The translations under genes were made by a program, and so were the position numbers. Below are positions 7,874-18,100 of a stretch of 51,390 bases of DNA, one piece after another. The stretch's first letter is position 1; the number at the start of each line of letters is the position of its first letter. The notes under the pieces were generated by a model. It worked only from the letters and a program-made list of their open reading frames with translations, ran no database searches and was not told the origin of the DNA. The DNA is from Ilyobacter polytropus. GTDB lineage: Bacteria > Fusobacteriota > Fusobacteriia > Fusobacteriales > Fusobacteriaceae. The DNA is taken from assembly GCA_003246855.1 (NCBI GenBank), contig QKCP01000061.1:1-51390 (forward strand), in the 5' to 3' direction.

Positions 7874-7899
7874 TATTATCTCCTAGTAAGTTTTTTTAG

Positions 7900-7928
7900 A
7901 TTATATCACAATTTTAACCCCGTTACAA
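7900..7928 (-). promoter_or_regulatory. Promoter of the tyrS leader
   Basis: TTGTAA (7928-7923), 17 bp, perfect TATAAT (7905-7900), preceded by TGA as an extended -10. It lies directly after the stop of the GNAT gene, so tyrS has its own transcription unit. Confidence 0.85.
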
Positions 7929-7954
7929 GTATTACAATGCGCCTCTTATGCCTA

Positions 7955-8422
7955 TCATAAGTCCTCTATATTTTTCAGATACCTAACTACACCCTCTTTG
8001 CTTTTCCCGCTCTCTACAAAATCCAAACTTTTAAAAGCTTTTCTTGAGGCATAATTCTCTTCAAGGATATCAGCCTCAACCGTTTTTACACCTGGGGCAT
8101 CCATACTAATTTTAATCATACTCTCTTTTATAACTCTTTTCGACAACCCGTTTCCCCTTATATCTTCCGATAAAGCCAGAAATATCAATCCAATTTCTCC
8201 AATTATCTCAAATCTAACATGCCCTAGAAAACTTCCATTGATGTCGCAAACCGTATAGAGAAAGTGCTTAGGCGATTTGATTAAAAACCTGTACCAATCC
8301 CTGTGAATCTCCCACTCCTCAATCATATTCCGTTTAGAGTACTTTTCTATATATTTCCTGTTTACCAAATTATATATATCAGAAATATCCTCGTCTTTAC
8401 TTTTCCTAAGAAAAAATTCCAT
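7955..8422 (-). CDS. GNAT family N-acetyltransferase
   Basis: This 155-residue protein has the layout of a single GNAT domain. A central strand LGHVRFEIIGEIGLIFLALSEDIRGNGLSKRVIKE contains the acetyl-CoA binding signature R-G-N-G-L-S. The C-terminal VEADILEENYASRKAFKSLDF is the typical conserved N-x-x-S-x-x-x-F strand of RimJ/RimL-like enzymes that recognise small molecules or protein N termini. The ATG at 8422 is chosen over a TTG at 8434 because GGAGAGG (8432-8426) lies 3-4 nt before it and covers the TTG. The substrate is unknown. It has its own extended -10 promoter. Confidence 0.82.
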   Translation of the reverse strand: MEFFLRKSKDEDISDIYNLVNRKYIEKYSKRNMIEEWEIHRDWYRFLIKSPKHFLYTVCDINGSFLGHVRFEIIGEIGLIFLALSEDIRGNGLSKRVIKESMIKISMDAPGVKTVEADILEENYASRKAFKSLDFVESGKSKEGVVRYLKNIEDL

Positions 8423-8456
8423 ATACCTCTCCAAAACATACCATTTTTGCCAAGAT

Positions 8457-8485
8457 ATTATATCATAAAAATCTAAATTTTAAAA
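8457..8485 (-). promoter_or_regulatory. Extended -10 promoter of the GNAT gene
   Basis: TGATATAAT (8465-8457) with a weak TTTTAA at the -35 position (8485-8480), 17 bp spacer. Confidence 0.5.
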
Positions 8486-8557
8486 AGATTAATTCTAATT
8501 TAAAAAATACCCTTTTATTTTTTAAGTAAACTCTCAATTCTTTAATTTAGATTAAGT

Positions 8558-9241
8558 TCATATTTCAAACTCCAAAAATAAAGTGGCAAAATTTGAGCCT
8601 CCTCTTACACCTTCTATCGCACCTTGAATCCCCGACCTATGAGATACCCCTACCCCTGCATAACAATTTTTAAGCTCATATTTTTTTAAGACATCACCTA
8701 AATTAAAAGAAAGCGATATATCCATATAATTTAAAAGTCGACTTCTCGCTTCTTTTCCTTCACTGTTAAAATTTTGTGTTTCTATATCCAGGTATTCTCC
8801 TACATAGGATAATCCGTTTCCCACTCCAAATCTAGTTTTTACCTTGCTAGACCATGGAAACTTTTTGTAGTAAACTTTTATTGCAAAATTTATCTGATAG
8901 GTGTCCTCGCCATTTAATTCTATTGGCTGTGTGTACATGCCGTCAGGTTCATTTATATCCTGTTTATGATAAAACAAACTTCCCAAAAAAGTAAAATCTA
9001 TCGGCAGCTCTTTATAATCTCTTAACAAAATTTTTTCTACCTGTATCCCCGAAAAATATGACCCCTGTTCATCCCAGTCATCCGCTTCATGAAAAGTTCT
9101 CCTGAGCTTTGAATAGTTTGCTCTGCCATAAATAGGCCTTAGTATATAACCAGTGTCTTTTTTTATGTTTTCTTCAGGTTCAGCCATTACAATTATTGAA
9201 AACGTCATAAAAATTAAGAAGAGAAGACAATTTCTTTTCAT
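8558..9241 (-). CDS. Predicted outer-membrane beta-barrel protein, possibly PagL-like
   Basis: I do not recognise this family with certainty. The first 20 residues form a signal peptide (cleavage near VMA-EPEEN). The rest alternates hydrophobic and polar residues like a small beta barrel and ends in FATLFLEFEI, resembling an outer-membrane insertion signal. The C-terminal GVGVSHRSGIQ ... GGSNF is reminiscent of the His-x-Ser region of PagL-type lipid A deacylases and acyloxyacyl hydrolase-like barrels, but the match is short. Mature length is about 207 residues. The Shine-Dalgarno is poor (GAGTGGG). It stands alone between tyrS/GNAT and eno. Confidence 0.6.
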   Translation of the reverse strand: MKRNCLLFLIFMTFSIIVMAEPEENIKKDTGYILRPIYGRANYSKLRRTFHEADDWDEQGSYFSGIQVEKILLRDYKELPIDFTFLGSLFYHKQDINEPDGMYTQPIELNGEDTYQINFAIKVYYKKFPWSSKVKTRFGVGNGLSYVGEYLDIETQNFNSEGKEARSRLLNYMDISLSFNLGDVLKKYELKNCYAGVGVSHRSGIQGAIEGVRGGSNFATLFLEFEI

Positions 9242-9316
9242 AAGTTAACACCCACTCATAAAACTGTTTACACCTCTCTACTGTAACCTTCTTTTATATC
9301 CTTTTATTTAAAAAAT

Positions 9317-9344
9317 AAAAAAGAGCCCTCTTGTTAGAGGGCTC
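9317..9344 (-). terminator. Terminator of eno
   Basis: GAGCCCTC (9344-9337), loop TAACAA, GAGGGCTC (9330-9323), then six U residues on the minus strand. A perfect 8-bp GC-rich stem. Confidence 0.95.
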
Positions 9345-9357
9345 CTAATATAAAAAC

Positions 9358-10698
<1,341 letters not shown>

Positions 10699-10714
10699 TT
10701 AAACTAGCAAGTTA

Positions 10715-10743
10715 ATTTTAGCACATTTAATTTTTTCTGTAAA
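10715..10743 (-). promoter_or_regulatory. eno promoter
   Basis: TTTACA (10743-10738), 17 bp, TAAAAT (10720-10715) on the minus strand, about 47 bp before the eno ATG. Confidence 0.75.
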
Positions 10744-10872
10744 GTTTTTTTGCTCCATAATTTTACATTTTTATACCTATCTCCACCTATTATTAGTCTC
10801 TGTAATAACTATATAACCCTAAGTATTTCTAAGCATCAGAGTTGTTGTTCACATTTGGCATCCCTGTATGTG

Positions 10873-10900
10873 AAAAAAATCCTGTTAGCCAGGATTTTTT
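10873..10900. terminator. Terminator of the foldase gene
   Basis: AATCCTG-TTAGC-CAGGATT flanked by A- and T-runs, so bidirectional. It lies 11 bp after the stop of the SurA/PpiD-like gene. Between it and the eno promoter (10744-10872) I see nothing further. Confidence 0.88.
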
Positions 10901-10911
10901 CTAAATATCTT

Positions 10912-12642
10912 CTATTCAAACATAGCCTTAAGTTTTGCATCTGCGATCTCTATAGATAGGTCGTGTTTCACCCTGTCCTTTGCAGATTCATAGCTAGCTT
11001 TCTTAAAAGGAGTGTATTTAGTTTTTTCAAATATGTATACACCATTTTTGGTTTTCACTAGTTTTTTATCATTAATCCCAGAAGCAAATATAGCCTCGTT
11101 CAGTTCAAGATCATAGCCTATTTCAGGTACGTAAGTTCCTCTTTTTATGCCGCCGATTTCGTACTTGCCTCCCATGCTTGATTTTTCTTTTGAAAGTTTT
11201 TCAAAATCTGTTTCTCCGTTTTTAAGCTTCTGCAACTCACTTTGAGCATCTTCATATATCTCATTCATGGTAGCTTCACCAGCTTTTGCCCTAACCAGTA
11301 TATGGCTTGCTCTGGCTTCCTGTTTTTCATCATTTCTTTCGGTCACATAAATTATATGGTATCCAAACTGAGTTTTTACAACTTCTGGATAGATCTCTCC
11401 GATATTACCGGCAAATACAGCATCAGAAAATTCTTTAACCATCATAGATTTAGCAAACCAGCCTACGTCCCCGCCTTTTACAGCTGTAGGTCCTTCAGAA
11501 TGCTCCTTGGCCATGTCAGAAAAGTTGTCTATTGTCGTTTTCTTTAAGATATCGTTGGCTTTTGCCAGCGCCTCTTCCTCATCCCTTTCAGCGGCTTCAA
11601 GCCTGAAAGAAACTATGTTTATCGCTGCTTCCTCTTGAGTGTCATACTTGCTGCTGTTTTCTGAAAAATATTTCTTCAGCTGAGCTTCTGAAGGTTCAGC
11701 AGTTTCTACTAAATGCCATCTAAGCTTGTTTATCAAATCGTCTATTTGATCTACCACGCTAAGTGATGTATTTTTTTCAAGCCCTTTATCTAATGCATCT
11801 TTCGCAATTTTTATTTCCTTTTTTACACCTTCTAAGGCATTTGTTCTGGCTTTCTCATCGTCCTCTTCACCATAAAGCTTTTGTATTAGAAGCCTGTTTG
11901 CTATATCTAGGTTGCTTATCTCAAATCCCTCTTCAGTAAACTCTGTTTTCTCCAGATACTTCTCATAATTTGGATCCAATACCTTTATATCTGCCTCTTT
12001 TTTCTGTTCTGCAACAAAGCCTCTGAAGTGCCTTATCTGACCCAAAGATGCTAATTTCTCTTCTATTTCATTCTTTACCTCATCAAACTCCTTACCAAGG
12101 TACTCCCCATACTTATTCCTGTCGTATTCTCTAAGAGCATCTCCTTCTCCTAGGGTATACTCCTCCTGTATTTTTTCCCTGACTTTTTCTGCAATAAGCG
12201 AGGTTTCTATATACTTTTTAAAAGACTTCGTCGTAAACCCAATCGCCAGAAGCCTCTTTCTTATATCTTCTTTATTTTTTATGTTACCTACAGCTCTTTC
12301 GTAGACTTCGTCTACCTCTTTTCTAGACACTTTTATCTTGAGCTTTTTTGCCAGAGATAAAAGTATATTCTGTTCAACTACATCGTTAACTGCTATTGTT
12401 CTTATAGTCTCCTCAGGCATTGCCTTGGAGTAATATCCTGAATATAGTTCCACCCTGTTGTTATAGGCCCTCTCTATATCGCTGGCATCGACTTTCATCC
12501 CGTTTATGGCAAGTACGTTATTTTTACTTTTCCCAAGCATTCTAACATTTGCCACTACAACAGCAAGTATAGAAATAAAAAATGCTATCGTAAAAACCCA
12601 TATCAAAGGTTTCATCTGTTTCCTCAATTTTCTAATTGCCAC
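10912..12642 (-). CDS. Membrane-anchored SurA/PpiD-like peptidyl-prolyl isomerase
   Basis: This is a periplasmic foldase of 576 residues tethered by one membrane segment (about residues 13-34) after a short basic N terminus. A SurA_N-like helical domain follows (about 40-220). Two tandem parvulin-type regions occur at about 330-430 and 440-560. The first contains the rotamase signature AVKGGDVGWFAKSMMVKEF and GYHIIYVTERNDE; the second (ASHILVRAKAGEA ... GKYEIGGIKRG) is less conserved. The start is a GTG at 12642 with GGGAGGGA 7 nt upstream. It is a single-gene unit with a strong promoter and terminator. It probably helps outer-membrane protein folding. Confidence 0.88.
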   Translation of the reverse strand: MAIRKLRKQMKPLIWVFTIAFFISILAVVVANVRMLGKSKNNVLAINGMKVDASDIERAYNNRVELYSGYYSKAMPEETIRTIAVNDVVEQNILLSLAKKLKIKVSRKEVDEVYERAVGNIKNKEDIRKRLLAIGFTTKSFKKYIETSLIAEKVREKIQEEYTLGEGDALREYDRNKYGEYLGKEFDEVKNEIEEKLASLGQIRHFRGFVAEQKKEADIKVLDPNYEKYLEKTEFTEEGFEISNLDIANRLLIQKLYGEEDDEKARTNALEGVKKEIKIAKDALDKGLEKNTSLSVVDQIDDLINKLRWHLVETAEPSEAQLKKYFSENSSKYDTQEEAAINIVSFRLEAAERDEEEALAKANDILKKTTIDNFSDMAKEHSEGPTAVKGGDVGWFAKSMMVKEFSDAVFAGNIGEIYPEVVKTQFGYHIIYVTERNDEKQEARASHILVRAKAGEATMNEIYEDAQSELQKLKNGETDFEKLSKEKSSMGGKYEIGGIKRGTYVPEIGYDLELNEAIFASGINDKKLVKTKNGVYIFEKTKYTPFKKASYESAKDRVKHDLSIEIADAKLKAMFE

Positions 12643-12674
12643 TGCATTCCCTCCCTAATTTTTTTTGCTACTCA

Positions 12675-12703
12675 ATTATACCAACTAATTTATGAACTTA
12701 CAA
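12675..12703 (-). promoter_or_regulatory. Promoter of the SurA/PpiD-like gene
   Basis: TTGTAA (12703-12698), 17 bp, perfect TATAAT (12680-12675), with TGG giving an extended -10. Confidence 0.85.
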
Positions 12704-12713
12704 GTTTTTAACT

Positions 12714-12747
12714 AAAAAAGGGCATGAATTTGTTCTAATCCATGCCC
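12714..12747 (-). terminator. Terminator of pabA
   Basis: GGGCATG (12747-12741) pairs perfectly with CATGCCC (12726-12720) across a 14-nt loop, followed by six U residues. Confidence 0.88.
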
Positions 12748-12753
12748 ATAAAA

Positions 12754-13320
12754 TTATTTTAAATCTAAAAAATTCTTAATAAGCTTTTTTCCAGCAGTGG
12801 TGTACACTGATTCCGGATGAAACTGGAGTCCGTATACGGGGTACTCCTTGTGGCTTATCGCCATTATCTCTCCGTCGTCTGTTCTTGCGTTTACTATGAA
12901 CTCCTCAGAAAGGGTTCCATCTAGTATCGCCAAAGAATGGTATCTTGCAACCTTTGTTGGGCTTTCTATCCCAGCGAATATACCTTTCCCATCATGTTCT
13001 ATTATAGAATATTTACCATGATAAAGGGCTTTTGCGTATGATACAGTGGCTCCAAAAGCCTCTCCTATAGCCTGGTGACCCAAGCAGATCCCCAAAATAG
13101 GAATCGTTTTATAAAACCTTCTGATCAACTCTACGCATATTCCGGCATCCTTTGGTGTTTTTGGTCCAGGAGACAGAACTATCTTTTCCGGAGCAAGCTT
13201 CTCTATCTCTTCTATGCTGATCTCATCATTTCTCACCACTAGGATGTTTGGATTTATCTCCCCCATGTACTGATAGAGGTTATACACGAATGAGTCATAA
13301 TTATCTACCAAAAGTATCAT
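12754..13320 (-). CDS. pabA: Glutamine amidotransferase subunit of anthranilate/aminodeoxychorismate synthase
   Basis: This class I glutamine amidotransferase supplies ammonia to a chorismate-using partner. The nucleophile elbow is GICLGHQ (C79), and the His-Glu pair is FHPES (H168, E170). The N terminus MILLVDNYDSFVYNL is typical of TrpG/PabA. The length of 188 residues is that of a stand-alone subunit. No trpE or pabB lies in the window, so folate or tryptophan synthesis cannot be separated; PabA-type dual use is the safe reading. AGGAG is 8 nt before the ATG. It follows the NtrC-like regulator by 11 bp and shares its transcript and terminator. Confidence 0.93.
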   Translation of the reverse strand: MILLVDNYDSFVYNLYQYMGEINPNILVVRNDEISIEEIEKLAPEKIVLSPGPKTPKDAGICVELIRRFYKTIPILGICLGHQAIGEAFGATVSYAKALYHGKYSIIEHDGKGIFAGIESPTKVARYHSLAILDGTLSEEFIVNARTDDGEIMAISHKEYPVYGLQFHPESVYTTAGKKLIKNFLDLK

Positions 13321-13331
13321 CGAATACTCTC

Positions 13332-14723
13332 CTAAGATTTTTTATCCAGTTTATATTTTCTTATTTTTTCATACAGGGTCGTCCTACCTATACCCAGTAG
13401 TTTTGCAGTCTCCTGCTTGTTCCACCTTGTTTTTTGCAGAGCGCTTGCTATTACTATCCTCTCTACGTCCGCAAGTTCATAAACCTCTTTTTCCAATATC
13501 TCTTTCAGAGGTCCAAGTCCTGTGATGGTCTTGTTTTCTAAAGTGTCAGACTTCATTTTTATCTCCAGAGGAAGATCTTCTATTCCAATAACCTTATCAG
13601 TTGAAAGAAGCACCATCCTCTCTATTATATTTTTAAGTTCCCTTATATTTCCAGGGAATGAATACTCTATAAGATATTTCATAGCTTCACCTGAAATTAC
13701 GTGCAGCTCTTTATGAAGATCTAAAATTATTTTATTCAAGAAATAGTTCGCAAGGATAGGGATGTCTTCTTTTCTATCCCTTAATGGCGGCACCTCTAGC
13801 GTAAATACAGTCAGCCTATGGTAAAGATCTTTCCTGAATTTACCTTTTTTAACTTCTTCTTCTAAATTTCTATTTGTAGCAACTACGAACCTAACATCAA
13901 CTTTTCTAGGTCTGTTCCCGCCTACTCTTCTAAGCTCACCATATTCTATAACTCTTAGAAGCTTTGCCTGACTTTTAAGATCTAGTTTACTTATCTCATC
14001 TAGAAAAATAGTCCCACCGTCAGCGTCTTCCAACAGCCCTTTTTTATTACCAGTTACACCGTGCAATGCCCCCTTTTCAACCCCGAAAAGCTCTATCTCT
14101 AGGCTTTCTGGTGCGATAGAAGCACATTTTACAGACACAAAATTACCTTTTTTCCTTTGACTTTTTTTATAAATTTCCCTACCTATAAGTTCCTTACCGA
14201 CACCATTTTCCCCGGTAACCAGTACCGTTAGCTCACTGTCGGCAACTCTTTCTATTAAGCTTTTTACCTCTTTTATCCTACTGCTTTGCCCTATTATCTC
14301 GTAAGCCTCCTCAGACTCAGAGAGTTTTTTCTCTAACTTAGCCTTCTCTTTTAAGACTTCTAGTTGACTTAAGGCTGGAATCAGAACCCTCATCACATTG
14401 CTTCTAGTAAATGGCTGCACTGCATAGTGAGAAATATCCGCCTTTTTCAACTCCTCCAATACAAGCTCATTTTCTTCCTGTAAAAGGGCTACAGGCACTA
14501 TTTCCTTGCCTATCCCTTTAAGTTTTCTCATTGCCTCTGTAAAAGTAAACCAAGTTAAATTTTGGTCTAAAAATAATATATCAAAATCACTTTCTCTTAA
14601 CATGTCTAACCCATCTAAAAAGTTATTGAATGTAATAACTTCAAATTCCTCTGAAAGCTCTTTTCTAAGTTGTTTTAAAAGCTCTTTTCTTTCGGAAATA
14701 GCCAAAATAGATTTTTGGTTCAT
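13332..14723 (-). CDS. NtrC-like AAA+ transcriptional regulator with degenerate receiver
   Basis: The 463 residues comprise a receiver-like domain (1-115), a sigma-54 activator-type AAA+ domain (142-370) and a Fis-type helix-turn-helix (about 430-463, WNKQETAKLLGIGRTTLYEKIRKY). Walker A is GENGVGKE (171-178) and Walker B TIFLDE (238-243). The receiver keeps an aspartate at D53 (ILFLDQNL) but lacks the N-terminal acidic pair (AISER) and the conserved KP Lys (here VQPFT). The GAFTGA loop that contacts sigma-54 reads GALHGV (218-223). It therefore may not respond to phosphorylation or activate sigma-54 in the usual way. It has its own strong promoter and is cotranscribed with pabA. Confidence 0.88.
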   Translation of the reverse strand: MNQKSILAISERKELLKQLRKELSEEFEVITFNNFLDGLDMLRESDFDILFLDQNLTWFTFTEAMRKLKGIGKEIVPVALLQEENELVLEELKKADISHYAVQPFTRSNVMRVLIPALSQLEVLKEKAKLEKKLSESEEAYEIIGQSSRIKEVKSLIERVADSELTVLVTGENGVGKELIGREIYKKSQRKKGNFVSVKCASIAPESLEIELFGVEKGALHGVTGNKKGLLEDADGGTIFLDEISKLDLKSQAKLLRVIEYGELRRVGGNRPRKVDVRFVVATNRNLEEEVKKGKFRKDLYHRLTVFTLEVPPLRDRKEDIPILANYFLNKIILDLHKELHVISGEAMKYLIEYSFPGNIRELKNIIERMVLLSTDKVIGIEDLPLEIKMKSDTLENKTITGLGPLKEILEKEVYELADVERIVIASALQKTRWNKQETAKLLGIGRTTLYEKIRKYKLDKKS

Positions 14724-14768
14724 CTAACCCCTCCTTGTTCAAAAAAAAAACATTCCCCTAATCATCGT

Positions 14769-14797
14769 ATTATATCAGATAAAGTGTAAAATTTCAA
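14769..14797 (-). promoter_or_regulatory. Promoter of the regulator-pabA operon
   Basis: TTGAAA (14797-14792), 17 bp, TATAAT (14774-14769) with TGA extended -10. It lies just after the PII-like gene and separates this unit from the efflux operon. Confidence 0.85.
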
Positions 14798-14845
14798 TAC
14801 TGTTGGCTCTATTTTTTTTCAAAATAAACATTAGTTACCACATTA

Positions 14846-15151
14846 TTACACTATATATTTTTCAATTGCTGTAACAATTATGGTGAAAGTGATCTCATAA
14901 TTAATTTTTTCCCGTAGTTCAATGTACCTTTTCAGTATTTTATCAGATATTTCCCTTTCTAAAATTAATAGGAGTATATCGTCAGTTCCTGGCCATACAT
15001 GGTCATTTAGATGCTTTCTCTGCTTCCCCCACGAACCTCTTACTTTAGGTATTATGAGGTACTTCTCTATTTCAAACTCTTTTAATATCTCCATTATCTC
15101 CCTTTCGAGAGTAGCATCGTATATTATCTTTATTTCCTTGTACTCTTCCAT
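14846..15151 (-). CDS. Small PII-like protein linked to the RND pump
   Basis: This cytosolic protein of 101 residues has the size and alternating helix-strand pattern of PII/CutA-fold trimers (ferredoxin-like beta-alpha-beta). It begins KEIKIIYDATLEREIMEILKE, has a conserved-looking VRGSWGKQRKHLNDHVWPGTDD loop at about residues 35-56, then LLLILEREISDKILKRYIEL. Proteins of this kind (including DUF3240-type proteins next to metal RND pumps) occur beside RND genes, but their role is unknown. The ATG at 15151 is chosen over a TTG at 15166, since GGGAGG lies 7 nt upstream. An intrinsic terminator sits between it and the pump gene. Confidence 0.65.
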   Translation of the reverse strand: MEEYKEIKIIYDATLEREIMEILKEFEIEKYLIIPKVRGSWGKQRKHLNDHVWPGTDDILLLILEREISDKILKRYIELREKINYEITFTIIVTAIEKYIV

Positions 15152-15172
15152 TGCCTTCCCTCCCAATATAAT

Positions 15173-15196
15173 AAAAAAGACAGGTTTCCCTGTCTC
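15173..15196 (-). terminator. Terminator after the RND pump gene
   Basis: GACAGG-GAAA-CCTGTC followed by six U residues on the minus strand, between the pump stop (15199) and the PII-like gene start (15151). Confidence 0.9.
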
Positions 15197-15198
15197 TT

Positions 15199-18100
15199 TT
15201 ATATGCTTTTACTCTCTAAAACCTCTTTACTTTTTTCTTTTTTCTTTTTCAGCATTATGCTAAGTCTTATTTTCCCATCTTCCACCAAGGAATAGAGTAT
15301 AGGTATTATAATCAGTGTAAGGATAGTAGACATGGATAATCCAAAAATTACCGCTGTTGCCATTCCCTTATACATCTCTGCTCCCTCTCCGTTACTTATT
15401 GCTAGCGGCACCATACCGAAAACTGTAGTAAGAGTAGTCATAAGTATCGGCCTTAGCCTGGTCTTACCAGCTTCTCTTATGGCCGCGTGCCTCTCTATAC
15501 CCCTGGCTTTTAATATATTGATATAGTCTATCAATACAATAGCGTTGTTTACCACTATACCTGCAAGCATTATTATCCCAACCATAACCATTACATTAAA
15601 TTTTATGCCGGTTATTAGTAGCCCGTAAAATACACCTATTACAGCAAGCGGTATAGATCCTATAATTATAAATGGCAGTGCAAAAGATTCGAACTGTGCC
15701 GCCAATATGAAGTATATTATGAAAATAGCAAGCATGAATGCAAAACCTAGATCTGACATTGTTTCCGCCATCTGCTCCCCTTCCCCTCCGAACTCATACT
15801 TTAAGCCGGATGGAATATCTGCATCCTGTATTGCTGCTAATATATTTTTTTGGGCTGTTTTTATATCCAAGCCGCCACTTGTATTGGCGCTTACTGTTAT
15901 CTGTCTTATTTTATCCTCTTTGCTGATTTCCGATGCCCCTTCCCCTATCTCAAGGCGTGCCACATCTCTCAATTTTATGTACTTTCCGCTTGAGAGTTTT
16001 ATCTGGGTATCCATTAATTTGTCAGTGGATCTCCTGTACTCTTCAGCTAACTGTACGTTTATATCGACCTCGTCGTTGTCCGTCTTTATGGTTACCTGAT
16101 CCCTGCTTCCTAATATCTGGTAGCTTACCATTTGAGCTATCTCTGTGATCCTTACACCGTAGTACTGGGCTTTATCCCTGTCTATAACTATCTTGGCCTC
16201 AGGGTTTCCTCCTTCGTCAGACGACTTTATATCCACCAAACCTGGAATTTTTGACATTTTATTCTGCACTATTTGAGCGAACTGCTGCAGTTGAGAAAAG
16301 TTATTTGAGTTTAAATTGAGCTGTATGTCTCTTCCCTGTTCGGGCCCCCTACCGTACTGGTAGACTATGTTCAAGTTTACATCCGGTATACCCTTTATTT
16401 TTTCCCTCATGTCGTCTGCTATTTCAAATATACTTACATCCCTCTCATATTTTTTAGGAGTATCCACATTTACTACCACGCTTCCAGCTTCTGCACTGAT
16501 GCTGTATTTTACAGTATACTTGTCATTTTTAACTATCTCTTCCAATTTTTTAGCAACTTGGTCTGAGAGTCCTACTTCGACACCGCTGGGCATCTCTGCT
16601 ACTATGGTATATTGACCCTCATCTCTAGTCGGCATGAACTCACCGCCTAACTTTCCGGCTATAATAAGCGAACTCACAAAAACCAAAACTGTCACAATAA
16701 GTGTTTTTATCCTGTGTCTCATAGTTACGTCTAAAAACTTCAAGTAAACCTTTTTTACAAATGTTAACACTTTTCCTTCTGAATGCAAAGATTTTTCAAC
16801 CTTTAGCACCTTGCTCGATACCATAGGTACAAATGTTAGCGCGATTATAAGGGATGCCAACAGTGAAAATGCTATGGAATATGACATGTCATGAAATATT
16901 TCTTTTGCTAATCCCTCTTTAAATATTATCGGCAAAAATACTGCAACAGTTGTAGCAGTTGACGCGAGTATAGGTAGCGCCATCTCGCTAGCCCCGTCTC
17001 TAGCAGCTTCCTGAGAAGGCTTCCTGTGTTCACTCATATGTCTGAATATGTTGTCTAATACCACAACTGAGTTATCCACAAGCATACCTACTCCGAGAGA
17101 AAGCCCCATGAGAGATATCAAGTTTAATGATATTCCCTTTACCGAAAGCAGTCCAAAAGTAAATATTATAGATGTAGGTATTGCCATGGCTATTACGGAA
17201 GTAGCCCTTATATCCTTAAGGAATACGAAAAGGATTATTGATGCTAAGACTAGTCCAGTAAGGGCATTGTTTTTTACTGTGTTCAATGAATTTTTTATAA
17301 ATTCTGAGGAATCAAAACCTATATTAACCTCTGTCCCTGCCGGTAAATAGGATTTTAGCTCTTCTATTTCCAACTTGACCTTATCGGCTATCTCTACCGC
17401 GTTACCGTCATCTGACTTGCTTACGTTAAGCGCCAGTGCTTCTTTTCCGTTTACCCTGTTGTAGGAATCCACGTCTTTAGTTGTCAGACTTACGTTGGCC
17501 ACGTCTCTAAGTCTCAGTATTTTACCGTCACTGTTTCTGATAATTACGTTCTTCACTTGCTCTAGGGTTTCTAGTTCTCCCTCTATCTTAACTATGTACT
17601 CCTTGTTACCTTCTCGTATATTGCCTGCTGGTAGATTTACTGTCGACTGCTCAAGCACACTTACTACATCTGACACACCCAGGTCGTAGTTATCAAGTTT
17701 CTCAGGGTTTAATTCTACAAGTATCTCCCTTTCGAGACCCCCGAATATATCCACTGCACCTACTCCTTCTATTCTTTGGAATCTAGGTTTTACAAGTGTT
17801 TCTGCCATGCTCCTTAGCTCTATCAGGTCATCACCGGAAAGTTCAACAGATACCACCGCTTCAGCCCCTGCAGATGCCTTTGAAATAATCGGCGTGTTGG
17901 CATCGGTAGGAAGGTCGTTTACTATTTTGGTTACCTCCCTTTGCACCTCATCCACCTTGTTGTCCGCATCTATGCCGTAATCAAACTCAATTACCACTGT
18001 GGAACTGTTCAAACTCGAAGTAGATGTGTATTTCTTTACACCTTCTACATTGGGCACTATATCTTCTATCTCTCTAGTTATAAGCTTGTCTACGTCTTCA

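Larger units (their letters stand above)
7680..7893 (-). promoter_or_regulatory. tyrS transcription attenuation leader
   Basis: The inferred transcript begins near 7893, encodes the leader peptide (7873-7826), continues about 88 nt and meets the terminator at 7738-7710 before tyrS. Candidate stems after the peptide are AGGG (7827-7824) with CCCT (7794-7791), enclosing a TGCA/TGCA pairing, and the TATCTG/CAGATA antiterminator. No T-box sequence (consensus AGGGTGGNACCGCG) or specifier Stem I is seen. The exact alternative folds are inference. Confidence 0.75.

Noticed and set aside
7680-7893. T-box riboswitch upstream of tyrS
   Set aside because: No AGGGTGGNACCGCG-like antiterminator sequence and no Stem I architecture were seen, and the leader is occupied by the peptide ORF.
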